Below the pieces are notes generated by a model. That model searched no databases and was not told where the DNA came from. It saw nothing but the letters and a program-made list of their open reading frames with translations. Source: Acidobacteria bacterium UBA2161 (GTDB lineage: Bacteria; Acidobacteriota; Vicinamibacteria; Vicinamibacterales; UBA823). From it: DNA of 5,725 bases. Where the stretch lies: assembly GCA_002328835.1 (NCBI GenBank), contig DCWN01000031.1, positions 5,844-11,568 of the forward strand, written 5' to 3'. A program made the translations under genes and the position numbers. Numbering within the stretch: position 1 is the first letter of the stretch; the number at the start of each line of letters is the position of its first letter. Below are positions 1 to 5,725 of this stretch, piece by piece.

Positions 1-16
1 GGGGGGGGGGGGGGGG
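1..16. repeat. Poly-G run at the contig edge, probable sequencing artefact
   Basis: The window opens with 16 consecutive G residues and then changes abruptly to mixed sequence. Runs of G at a contig end are typical of two-colour short-read chemistry, where absence of signal is called G. It is best read as an assembly edge and not as biology. Confidence 0.7.
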
Positions 17-103
17 TATACGGCAGGCGACGAAGGTCTGGGCCTTCGGCCTTGCCCCGGCCGTCCCTGCGCTAGAGTAGGGACCCAGAAGCGCGGGGAG
101 TCA
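17..103 (+). promoter_or_regulatory. Upstream region of the GH172 gene with weak promoter-like boxes and a hairpin
   Basis: No gene is visible here. A TTGCCC box (52-57) and a TAGAGT box (73-78) are separated by 15 nt, a short spacing for sigma70, so the promoter is only suggested. A perfect 6-bp inverted repeat, GTCCCT (63-68) and AGGGAC (79-84), has a 10-nt loop and overlaps the putative -10 box. A purine-rich GGGGAG (95-100) is the likely ribosome binding site for the next gene, 6 nt before the ATG at 107. Confidence 0.25.
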
Positions 104-106
104 GTG

Positions 107-1174
107 ATGGTAAGGATGAGAATGATCTTGGTGCTTGTCGGCACCGCGTGCGTGGTCGGTTCGGCCGAGGCTCAGGGGCCGGTGGACCAGTTGACGCCGC
201 CGAGCATCGACCAGCCGCAGCCCTACGCGGCGCGACGGGCGTCGAGCTACCGGCGGGACGGCGGCAACCGCGACGCGGTGGTTGTCGAGCCCGGGGGGCG
301 CCACACGGTCCTGGAGGCGATGGGCGCGGGACGGATCGTCCACACCTGGTTCACGATAGCGAGCGACGACCCCGACTACCTCGAAACGACACGCCTCCTG
401 CTCTACTGGGACGGCGCGGAGGTGCCGGCGGTCGACGTGCCGTTCGGGTTGTTCCACGCCGTGGGGCACGGCCTGGTCCGGCCGGTCGATTCGGCGCTGG
501 TGACGGTGGTGGCCCGGCCCGAGCTGAATTTCAACCTCTCGAACAAGAATGTCGCCGGGTTCAACAGCTACTTCCCGATGCCGTTCGGCCGCGGCGCGCG
601 GCTGGTCGTCGAGAACCGATCCGATCAGGAGATCCGATCGCTCTACTACCAGATCGACTACCAGGAATGGGATGAGGCGCCGAGTCCGCTACGCTTCCAC
701 GCGGCGCTCACCGAGACGCCGCCCGAGCCCTATCCCGGGCCGGCGCGCGGCCGGCCGACGGCGACGAACGCCGACGGCGCCGAGAATCATCTCGTCCTCG
801 AGGCTTCGGGCGCGGGGCAGTTCATCGGCGTCGTCCTGGAAGTCGACGCGTCCGGGCGCGGATGGTGGGAGGGCGACGAGATGATCTGGATCGACGGCGA
901 GGCCGAGCCGTCGATCTATGGCACCGGCACCGAGGACTACTTCGGCGGCGCCTGGGGGTTCCGCCAGGAATACACTCGGCCGTTCCACGGCCTGAGCGTC
1001 CTCGAAAAGGTGGACGAGCGGCCGGACTGGCAGGCCGGGAAATTCTTGGTCTACCGGTTCCATGTTCGCGACCCGATTCCGTTCGAGAGATCGTTCAAGA
1101 TGTCGATCGAACGGGGCCACAACAATCACCGGATGGATTCGGCCTACCGGAGCGTGGCGTTCTGGTATCAGTAG
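107..1174 (+). CDS. Secreted GH172 (DUF2961) glycoside hydrolase
   Basis: This is a 355-residue exported protein of the DUF2961 family, now glycoside hydrolase family 172. Known members act on alpha-D-fructofuranosides, difructose dianhydride I or alpha-D-arabinofuranosides; which of these applies cannot be read from the sequence. A signal peptide spans residues 1-22 (basic MVRMRM, hydrophobic core, AEA before Q23). The family signature GTGTEDYFGGAWGF lies at 272-285. Glu255 (in WWEGDE) and Glu276 (in GTGTED) are 21 residues apart, matching the spacing I remember for the catalytic glutamate pair of the Bifidobacterium enzyme. The C-terminus, SVAFWYQ, is the usual family ending, so the gene looks complete. 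ATG 107 is preferred over the in-frame GTG at 104 because GGGGAG (95-100) sits 6 nt before it. The gene converges on the ARH-type lipoprotein gene with 4 nt between the stop codons. Family assignment is firm; substrate is open. Confidence 0.93.
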   Translation: MVRMRMILVLVGTACVVGSAEAQGPVDQLTPPSIDQPQPYAARRASSYRRDGGNRDAVVVEPGGRHTVLEAMGAGRIVHTWFTIASDDPDYLETTRLLLYWDGAEVPAVDVPFGLFHAVGHGLVRPVDSALVTVVARPELNFNLSNKNVAGFNSYFPMPFGRGARLVVENRSDQEIRSLYYQIDYQEWDEAPSPLRFHAALTETPPEPYPGPARGRPTATNADGAENHLVLEASGAGQFIGVVLEVDASGRGWWEGDEMIWIDGEAEPSIYGTGTEDYFGGAWGFRQEYTRPFHGLSVLEKVDERPDWQAGKFLVYRFHVRDPIPFERSFKMSIERGHNNHRMDSAYRSVAFWYQ

Positions 1175-1175
1175 C

Positions 1176-1207
1176 CCGTCACCGGAAGACGACGAGGCTG
1201 GTGACGG
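1176..1207. terminator. Possible bidirectional hairpin at the convergent gene ends
   Basis: A perfect 8-bp inverted repeat, CCGTCACC (1176-1183) and GGTGACGG (1200-1207), with a 16-nt loop begins 2 nt after the GH172 stop codon. It covers the last codons and the stop of the minus-strand gene. There is no T-run on either side, so it is not a classical intrinsic terminator. Hairpins without a U-tract at stop codons are known in GC-rich bacteria, and the convergent position fits. Chance is a real alternative in GC-rich DNA. Confidence 0.3.
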
Positions 1208-2792
1208 AGACGTCGGCGCCGGTCGACTCACCGTAGGGCTCACCGCGCACGACGAGCCGGACGTCGTGCTCGCCGGGCGCGAGCCCGAAGGCGTGCCAGA
1301 CCGATTCCTGAATCTTCCGACCGGCCTCGTCCGAATAGGCGTCCACGGTCTTGTGCAGCTCGCCGTCGAGGTAGACATCGGCCACGCCGCCCGAGGGGAG
1401 ATACCAGCCCGTGACGATAGCCCCGGTGCCGTCGAACCTGATCGCCGCCTCGGCTCCCGCGGTCCGGCTCAGGTTGGTCGGATAGGCTCGGCGGAAGCTC
1501 ACGTTCTCGTCGTTCCAGGCCCCGGTCCACGACCACCGCGCATCGTCGAACATGATCCGCTCGACGGGCGAGCCGTAGTCGTCCCAGACGTCAAGCTCGG
1601 TCGGCTCGGGCGACTGCGTGGCGACGATGAGCCTGTCGCCCTCCAGCCGCCCACCGTGCCGCTCGACCATCGCGATGGCGCGATCTCTCGTGCTGTCGAC
1701 GATCGTCCGGAATGAGTGGTCGGTGTAGCTGAACTGTTCGTCGGCCATGGCGTTGATGCCGCGCGTGTACACCTCGGGGATGCCCTCGTAGCCGAGCACG
1801 ACACCGAGGATGCCGAGCGCGCTCGACGGATTGCAGTCGGAGTCCTGCCCGGCGCGCGTCGCGATGACGAGCGTGTCGCGGAAATCACCCCCGCCGTACA
1901 GCAGACCGAGAGCGATATAGGCGCCGTTGATCTTGGCGTCGATGTTGAACGGGTCGAGCGCGCCGTTTGGGCACGGCTCCCGTGCGTTCCACTTCGCTTC
2001 GACCAGTTGCCAGACCGCCGTCCAGTCGTCGGGGTGTTCGTCCGCCCAGGCGACGACGTCGGAAATGACCTGGGCGTACGGGCTCTCGGCCGGCAGCGTG
2101 GCCAGGCCGGCCTTGACGATCCGCCGGACGTCGCTGTCAAAGAACGCCGCGGCATACATCCCGCTGACGAACATGCCGCCGTAGATGCCGTCGCCGTGGT
2201 TCATTACCCGGCCGGCGCGGTAGCAGAGTTCGTTGGCCGCCTGCGGCAGGCCGGGCGTCATCAGGCCGACGAAGTCAGACTCGATCTGAAAGTCGATGTC
2301 GTTGGCGTGCGCGTTGTACGCGGGCGTCCCGGAGAGTGTCGCCGGCACGCCCCGCCTCAGCGCGCGCCGCGCCGCGAGGTTCGCGTGCCAGAGCCGATAG
2401 TCGGCGTCCCGGAACATCGCCCCGAAATCGTCGGTCGTCGCGTCGAGCCCCTGTTCGTCGAGCACCTGCGCGAAGGTCATGTCGACGTAGAGGTCGTCCT
2501 GGTCGAGCGCGTTGCGGACCATGTCGGGCTCCCACTCGGGCAGCTCGTCGGTCGGGATGATCCTCTCGAGATAGCGGAACTCGGTCGGTGCGCCGAAGGT
2601 GACGCCGATCATCTGCCCGGCCCAGCCGCCACGGATCTTGTCTTCGAGTGCGAGGAGATCGATCTCGCGCACGGCGGCGTCGGCCTGGTCGGCTTCCGGC
2701 GCGCCGGGCGGCGATCCACAGGCGCCGAGCAACCAGGTCAGACAGAGGATGCCGAGAGCGATGCTCGCGGGTTTCATCGTCGGGTGCGTCAT
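1179..2792 (-). CDS. Lipoprotein of the ADP-ribosylglycohydrolase (ARH/DraG) fold with a C-terminal beta-sandwich
   Basis: This is a 537-residue protein. Residues 1-25 form a lipoprotein signal peptide with lipobox LGAC (Cys25), so it should be membrane-anchored outside the cytoplasm. A low-complexity Ala/Pro/Asp linker follows to about 42. Residues ~45-385 match the ADP-ribosylglycohydrolase family: GGWAGQMIG (55-63), PTEF (69-72), the acidic DQDDLYVDMTF (97-107), N187-E188, HGD (199-201) and GQDSDCNPSS (315-324). D317 and D319 stand where the family places dinuclear metal ligands. The N-terminal acidic motif departs from the usual DDT. Residues ~395-537 look like a galactose-binding or CBM-like beta-sandwich (FDGTGAIVTGW, then ADVYLDGE), common in carbohydrate-active proteins. 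Classical ARH enzymes remove ADP-ribose from proteins in the cytosol, so the export and sandwich domain point to another N- or O-glycosidic substrate, which is inference. ATG 2792 was kept; ATG 2777 is an alternative, and neither has a strong ribosome binding site. Confidence 0.9.
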   Translation of the reverse strand: MTHPTMKPASIALGILCLTWLLGACGSPPGAPEADQADAAVREIDLLALEDKIRGGWAGQMIGVTFGAPTEFRYLERIIPTDELPEWEPDMVRNALDQDDLYVDMTFAQVLDEQGLDATTDDFGAMFRDADYRLWHANLAARRALRRGVPATLSGTPAYNAHANDIDFQIESDFVGLMTPGLPQAANELCYRAGRVMNHGDGIYGGMFVSGMYAAAFFDSDVRRIVKAGLATLPAESPYAQVISDVVAWADEHPDDWTAVWQLVEAKWNAREPCPNGALDPFNIDAKINGAYIALGLLYGGGDFRDTLVIATRAGQDSDCNPSSALGILGVVLGYEGIPEVYTRGINAMADEQFSYTDHSFRTIVDSTRDRAIAMVERHGGRLEGDRLIVATQSPEPTELDVWDDYGSPVERIMFDDARWSWTGAWNDENVSFRRAYPTNLSRTAGAEAAIRFDGTGAIVTGWYLPSGGVADVYLDGELHKTVDAYSDEAGRKIQESVWHAFGLAPGEHDVRLVVRGEPYGESTGADVSVTSLVVFR

Positions 2793-2824
2793 GAGGCAGA
2801 TCCGTTCGGTGGTGATGTTCGCCC

Positions 2825-2853
2825 ACAGTAGACCGCCGGCCGGCGAAGCGCAA
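2825..2853 (-). promoter_or_regulatory. Putative sigma70-like promoter of the ARH-type lipoprotein gene
   Basis: Read on the minus strand, TTGCGC (2848-2853) is followed after exactly 17 nt by TACTGT (2825-2830). Each box matches only half of its consensus, but the spacing is ideal and the -10 box lies 32 nt before the ATG at 2792. It sits in the 94-nt intergenic region (2793-2886) shared with the divergent M19 gene, so the two genes may be controlled together. Confidence 0.35.
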
Positions 2854-2872
2854 GCGGTGCGGGGAACCTGCT

Positions 2873-2876
2873 AGGA
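2873..2876 (+). promoter_or_regulatory. Likely ribosome binding site (AGGA) of the M19 dipeptidase gene
   Basis: AGGA lies 10 nt before the ATG at 2887, slightly far but usable, and no better motif is nearer. The same bases form a TAGGAT box (2872-2877) that could instead be a -10 element. In that case the transcript would start about 3 nt before the ATG and be nearly leaderless. No convincing -35 box accompanies it. Confidence 0.35.
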
Positions 2877-2886
2877 TCGCCAGGCC

Positions 2887-4119
2887 ATGAGACTGATACA
2901 GACCGCGGTCCTGAGCGCCGCCGTCTCGGGCGTCGTGCTCGCCGCCGCGCCGCAGCAGCCGGCGGCGGCGGATGCCGAAGCCGCGCTGCGCGCCCGCGCC
3001 GAACGGCTGCACCGGGAGGCGATCGTCCTCGACACGCACGCCGATCTGACGCCGTTCATCCAGAAGGACACCCAGCCGGTCCGGATCACCGACCCGGGGA
3101 TGGCCGGGCCGACCTACGTCCCGGCCGACGATCCGCGGCACCAGCCGATCCGCAGCAACTGGATGAGCGGGTTCCCAGCCGGGCCGTGGCGTTTCACCGA
3201 GCGGCACACCGACGGCTACATGGATCTGCCACGGATACGCGAGGGCGGTCTCGACGCCGAGTTCTTCGCCATCTACATGGAACGTGAGCCGCGGCCGGGG
3301 ATGGCGGTGACCCGCGCCCTGGCGCAGATCGAATCGATCCACGCGTTGGCCGAGAAATATCCGGACGAGGTCGCCCTGGCGACCAGTGCCGACGACGTGC
3401 GGGCGATCGCCGGTTCGGGCCGGCTCGCCGCGCTCATCGGCATCGAGGGCGGCTACATGATCGAGGACGATCTGCGCGTCCTCCGGATGTTCCACGCGCT
3501 CGGCGCCCGCTACATGAGCCTAACCCATTCGTTCAACACCCACTGGGCCGATTCGTCGGGCACCGGACGGCCGGTACCGGTCAGGCACGAAGGGTTGAGC
3601 CCGTTCGGCGTCGAGGTGGTCAAAGAGATGAATCGGCTGGGGATGATGATCGACATCTCCCACGTGGCCGACTCGACCTTCTTCGACGCGCTGGCGGTGA
3701 CCGAGGCGCCGGTCATTGCGTCGCATTCGTCGGTCGACGGTGTCATGGACCACGCGCGCAACATGTCGGACGCGATGCTGCGCGCGCTGGCCGAGAACGG
3801 CGGCGTCATCCAGATCAACGCCGTCATCAAGTACATCGATCCGGTCGAGCGCGACCGGACGCCGATCTCCGTCTTCATCGACCATATCGCGCACGCCATC
3901 GAGGTGGCCGGTCCCGACCATGTCGGCATCGGCCTCGACTACGGCTACGACGCACCCGCCCCCGACGACCTGGAAGACATCTCCCAGCTGGGCAACGTGA
4001 CCTACGAGCTCTTGAAACGCGGCTACGACGACGAGACCGTGCGGAAGGTGCTCGGCGCGAACACGCTCAGGGTGATGCAGGAGGTCGAGGAGGTGGCGGC
4101 CCGGCTCGGGCGGCGATAA
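2887..4119 (+). CDS. Secreted membrane dipeptidase-like metallopeptidase, family M19
   Basis: This is a 410-residue zinc dipeptidase of the renal dipeptidase family, which hydrolyses a range of dipeptides and in some members D-amino-acid-containing ones. Residues 1 to about 22-30 are a Sec signal peptide with an Ala-rich cleavage region and no lipobox cysteine, so the protein is periplasmic or secreted. The expected ligands are present: H51xD53 (LDTHAD), E187 (GIEGGY), H259 (DISHV), H280 (ASHSSV) and D351 (GLDYGYD). Substrate-binding H214 and R291 (RNMSD) are also there. The intervals E187-H214 (27), H259-H280 (21) and H280-R291 (11) agree with human renal dipeptidase. GANTLRV near the C-terminus is the usual family ending, and the length is normal for bacterial members with an insertion after the first motif. 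It is transcribed divergently from the ARH-type gene. Family and catalytic competence are firm; the exact substrate is not. Confidence 0.96.
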   Translation: MRLIQTAVLSAAVSGVVLAAAPQQPAAADAEAALRARAERLHREAIVLDTHADLTPFIQKDTQPVRITDPGMAGPTYVPADDPRHQPIRSNWMSGFPAGPWRFTERHTDGYMDLPRIREGGLDAEFFAIYMEREPRPGMAVTRALAQIESIHALAEKYPDEVALATSADDVRAIAGSGRLAALIGIEGGYMIEDDLRVLRMFHALGARYMSLTHSFNTHWADSSGTGRPVPVRHEGLSPFGVEVVKEMNRLGMMIDISHVADSTFFDALAVTEAPVIASHSSVDGVMDHARNMSDAMLRALAENGGVIQINAVIKYIDPVERDRTPISVFIDHIAHAIEVAGPDHVGIGLDYGYDAPAPDDLEDISQLGNVTYELLKRGYDDETVRKVLGANTLRVMQEVEEVAARLGRR

Positions 4120-4164
4120 GGCCGCGCTACACAATCTTGGACTCGCGCGGGAACAATCGCGGCC
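4120..4164 (+). terminator. Possible hairpin terminator after the M19 gene
   Basis: GGCCGCG (4120-4126), immediately after the TAA, is perfectly complementary to CGCGGCC (4158-4164) with a 31-nt loop. A competing 6-bp stem, CCGCGC (4122-4127) with GCGCGG (4145-4150), has a 17-nt loop. No T-run follows. The position supports transcript-end function, but the evidence is weak. Confidence 0.25.
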
Positions 4165-4176
4165 GGAGGTCCGTCC

Positions 4177-4324
4177 TGACCTGCCCCCAATAGTGGTCCA
4201 CTTATTATGAGAGAGATCGGGTCAGGATTCCCCTCCCACGTGCAGCGTTTCTTCGACAGCTCCTGCCCCCTCTCGGCCCAACATCCTCTCTCTAGATTTG
4301 GACCGGTTTAAGGGGGCAAGGTCA
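4177..4324. mobile_element. 148-bp mini-element with IS3-like inverted ends (MITE or deletion remnant)
   Basis: The left end begins TGACCTGCCCCC (4177-4188) and continues with GGTCCA (4195-4200) and GAGAGAG. The right end, read inward on the minus strand from 4324, begins TGACCTTGCCCCC (4312-4324) and then shows GGTCCA and GAGAGAG in the same order. The two arms form an imperfect terminal inverted repeat of about 40 bp, starting with TG and ending with CA as IS3-family elements do. There is no room for a transposase and none of the interior looks coding. I see no matching target duplication next to either end (TCC against GCG), which suggests an old insertion, a deletion or a hybrid of two elements. 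It lies where composition falls from GC-rich to intermediate. The IS3 affiliation is from memory of end sequences. Confidence 0.55.
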
Positions 4325-4342
4325 GCGAAGTGGGAGATGTAG

Positions 4343-4358
4343 GCTCGGTTAACCGAGC
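4343..4358. terminator. Perfect 16-bp palindrome over the stop codon of the propeller gene, possible terminator
   Basis: GCTCGGTTAACCGAGC reads identically on both strands and contains the TAA stop of the minus-strand gene (4349-4351) at its centre. As RNA it gives a 6-bp stem with a TTAA loop. No U-tract follows on the minus strand, so it would be a short hairpin terminator of the U-less kind, a protein binding site, or chance. Confidence 0.3.
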
Positions 4359-5662
4359 ACCTTTAAAGGGCCGACCAGGGCGTAGTAACAACCGAGAACT
4401 AGGCCCTCGGGTTCGCCGGAGTCGCGGATAGTGACCGTCAGACCGCCGGAGGTCGTGGCAGTCTCCACCGTCGCAGTGGCAATCCGGCGGGCTGGCTTAT
4501 TGGCGCAAAGGTTCCAGACTTTCACGTCTCTGGGTATCTCCGTGCCTGTGATCTGAATGGTTAAAGTATCTTCGGAATTCTGGCGCGTGAACTCGTACTC
4601 AGAAGAAACTTTCTTGGCAACGATTATCGCACCGCCGTAACGGCCGTCGAAGTTGCCGAAGGCAAGCAACTTGGTGCCATTCTTGAGATCCAGGCGATCG
4701 GGGTCGGAAGCGCGGAGGTAGTGAGTGGAACCTCGCCACTTCTTGCCGTTTCTCGAAGTTTCGAACAGCACCGTGTCCATCGCAGGCGTCCAGCGCTCTA
4801 CAACCCTGCCGCTGCGGTAAACCGTTGGATTGGTGACCACTTCTTGGTTCTTTTCTCCGTAAGAGCTAGCTCCAAAAACTTTCACTTTAGCAGCTGACCA
4901 GGAAGTTTCGCTGGACGACAAATAGGTGCATCCATAGCCAAGATGTCTACCGCCACCGTCGTTGGTGGTTGTCGCCGACACTTGTACCACCGCCACCCAT
5001 CGCCCGGTGGGCAGTTTCGCAATCGCAGGATCGCCCAGTATCTTGGCCCTGCCCTTGGGAGTCTTGCAGGCCGAGACCTTGAACCCCACGGTTTTACCAG
5101 GCGCAGGAAAATTTGATCCATCGGCCGAAGTGCTGGTAGTCAACTGATCCCCGCTGCCAGAAAGGGTCCAACCGAAGGCGCGGAAGCCGGTGCCCACTGA
5201 CAGCACCTCAATCGGCGATTCCCACTGGCTGTTTCTTGCACCGGACTCCACCTTCCAGGTCCTGCCATTGTTCTTACTTACCGCCGAGTGGATCAAGTTG
5301 TCGTGGCCGCTGATACCAGCTTGAGCCTCGTTGCCGTTCTTAAAGTAAAGGCGGATAGTGCCAGCAGCCATCTGCACTAGGCTGGGGTCGGCCACATTGC
5401 CCAAGCGTTTTTTCTTGGACCGTACCGCTACGCTGACTAGTGCCCAGTGGCCCTTTGCAGTCTTTGGGCCTGACTGGGCCAGGGCGTCCCCTTGCTCAGC
5501 CACGCGGCGAACAGTCTGAGCAGCATCCTGACGCTGGACTTGACTCCTGCTTAGCTCGTCGCGTGCGGTGTGTTCGCTCAGTTCAGCGTATGCGGGCCAA
5601 CACAGACAAGAACCCAGGAGTAGACCCCTGGCGACGGCCCACTGAACGCCACGCCCAGCCAT
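4349..5662 (-). CDS. Exported sialidase-like beta-propeller protein of unknown function
   Basis: This is a 437-residue protein not recognised beyond its fold. The signal peptide is MAGRGVQWAVAR, hydrophobic GLLLGSCLCW, then AYA before E27; LGSC (Cys19) could alternatively be a lipobox. A charged, probably helical stretch (27-65) precedes a propeller-like region (~70-365). Asp-box-like turns are SKNNGRTW (129-136), SADGSNF (179-185) and SRNGKKW (303-309), with a degenerate copy near 249-255. DPS (92-94) and GDPAIAKLPTGRW (210-222) resemble strands of GH43/GH32/sialidase propellers. No FRIP motif or clear arginine triad is seen, so true sialidase activity is not supported. Residues ~370-437 form a separate small beta domain. 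Four cysteines outside the signal (199, 245, 386, 425) could make two disulfides. ATG 5662 is chosen because AGGA (5671-5674) sits 8 nt upstream; the ORF extends to ATG 5692 (447 residues), but that start overlaps a good -10 box. Base composition is lower in GC than the other genes. Confidence 0.8.
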   Translation of the reverse strand: MAGRGVQWAVARGLLLGSCLCWPAYAELSEHTARDELSRSQVQRQDAAQTVRRVAEQGDALAQSGPKTAKGHWALVSVAVRSKKKRLGNVADPSLVQMAAGTIRLYFKNGNEAQAGISGHDNLIHSAVSKNNGRTWKVESGARNSQWESPIEVLSVGTGFRAFGWTLSGSGDQLTTSTSADGSNFPAPGKTVGFKVSACKTPKGRAKILGDPAIAKLPTGRWVAVVQVSATTTNDGGGRHLGYGCTYLSSSETSWSAAKVKVFGASSYGEKNQEVVTNPTVYRSGRVVERWTPAMDTVLFETSRNGKKWRGSTHYLRASDPDRLDLKNGTKLLAFGNFDGRYGGAIIVAKKVSSEYEFTRQNSEDTLTIQITGTEIPRDVKVWNLCANKPARRIATATVETATTSGGLTVTIRDSGEPEGLVLGCYYALVGPLKVLG

Positions 5663-5670
5663 CGCCCAAT

Positions 5671-5674
5671 TCCT
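5671..5674 (-). promoter_or_regulatory. Ribosome binding site AGGA deciding the start of the propeller gene
   Basis: On the minus strand AGGA precedes the ATG at 5662 by 8 nt, an ideal spacing. The two upstream in-frame ATGs (5692 and 5683) have no such motif. Starting here also gives a normally sized signal peptide, in place of one with a ten-residue extension. Confidence 0.55.
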
Positions 5675-5690
5675 CAGCACCATTATCTGC

Positions 5691-5719
5691 ATTGTACGTT
5701 ATCAAACTAATGGAGACCA
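5691..5719 (-). promoter_or_regulatory. Putative sigma70 promoter of the propeller gene
   Basis: Read on the minus strand, TGGTCT (5714-5719) is followed after 17 nt by TACAAT (5691-5696), which matches five of six positions of the TATAAT consensus. Transcription would begin near 5684, leaving a leader of about 22 nt with the AGGA site before ATG 5662. The -35 box matches only three of six positions. Confidence 0.45.
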
Positions 5720-5725
5720 GGGAGC

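Noticed and set aside
1..16. Poly-G run as a G-quadruplex or regulatory tract
   Set aside because: An uninterrupted run at the very contig edge is far more likely to be a sequencing or assembly artefact.
1716..2831. A 371-codon plus-strand open frame opposite the ARH-type lipoprotein gene
   Set aside because: It is an antisense shadow produced by GC-rich codon use. The minus-strand frame carries a signal peptide and family motifs; this one is Arg/Val/Asp-rich with no recognisable domain.
2275..3495. A 406-codon minus-strand open frame running across the divergent intergenic region
   Set aside because: It covers parts of two well-supported genes and their promoter region, and its translation is Arg/Gly-rich without any family motif.
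3520..4134. A 204-codon minus-strand frame opposite the M19 gene
   Set aside because: It is a His/Asp/Val-rich antisense shadow of the M19 coding sequence with no independent support.
4349..5662. Calling the propeller protein a true exo-sialidase (nanH-like)
   Set aside because: Asp boxes alone do not define sialidases. No FRIP motif or clear arginine triad was found, so only the fold is claimed.
1..5725. CRISPR array, tRNA, rRNA or an anti-phage defence system
   Set aside because: No spaced direct repeats, no tRNA- or rRNA-like segments and no defence-associated domains were seen. The ARH fold could suggest toxin reversal, but its export and lack of a partner toxin argue against this.

Overview
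The window looks like a metagenomic contig, probably complete end to end. It opens with 16 G residues, a typical short-read artefact, and no gene reaches the left edge. No rRNA, tRNA or CRISPR array is visible. Two parts differ in base composition. Positions ~17-4176 are GC-rich (68% in the counted lines 3001-3060 and 3241-3300). They suggest an uncultured high-GC bacterium of the Acidobacteriota, Gemmatimonadota or Planctomycetota type. That guess rests on the gene families and lipoprotein style only and is weak. Positions ~4325-5725 are lower in GC (40% at 4561-4620, 53% at 4801-4860, 58% at 4681-4740) and carry a better sigma70-like promoter.

Layout. (1) 107-1174, plus strand: a secreted GH172 (DUF2961) furanosidase-type glycoside hydrolase. 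(2) 1179-2792, minus strand, convergent with it: a lipoprotein of the ADP-ribosylglycohydrolase fold with a C-terminal beta-sandwich. (3) 2887-4119, plus strand, divergent from the lipoprotein across a 94-nt promoter region: a secreted peptidase M19 (renal dipeptidase-like) with all expected metal ligands. (4) 4177-4324: a 148-bp mini-element with imperfect inverted ends that begin TG and end CA, like a deleted IS3-family element or MITE. (5) 4349-5662, minus strand: an exported beta-propeller protein with Asp-box-like repeats and a small C-terminal domain, of unknown function.

All four proteins carry export signals, so the window encodes an extracytoplasmic set. The first three could act together in scavenging glycan and peptide from outside the cell: a furanosidase, an ARH-fold hydrolase placed where ADP-ribosylated proteins are not expected, and a dipeptidase. 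This is inference from location and adjacency; they are not one operon. The fourth gene lies beyond the mobile remnant and may have arrived separately, or may belong to another genome joined in assembly. I do not see a clearly new system. The most interesting points are the extracytoplasmic ARH lipoprotein beside GH172, the mini-element at the composition break, and the unassigned propeller protein.
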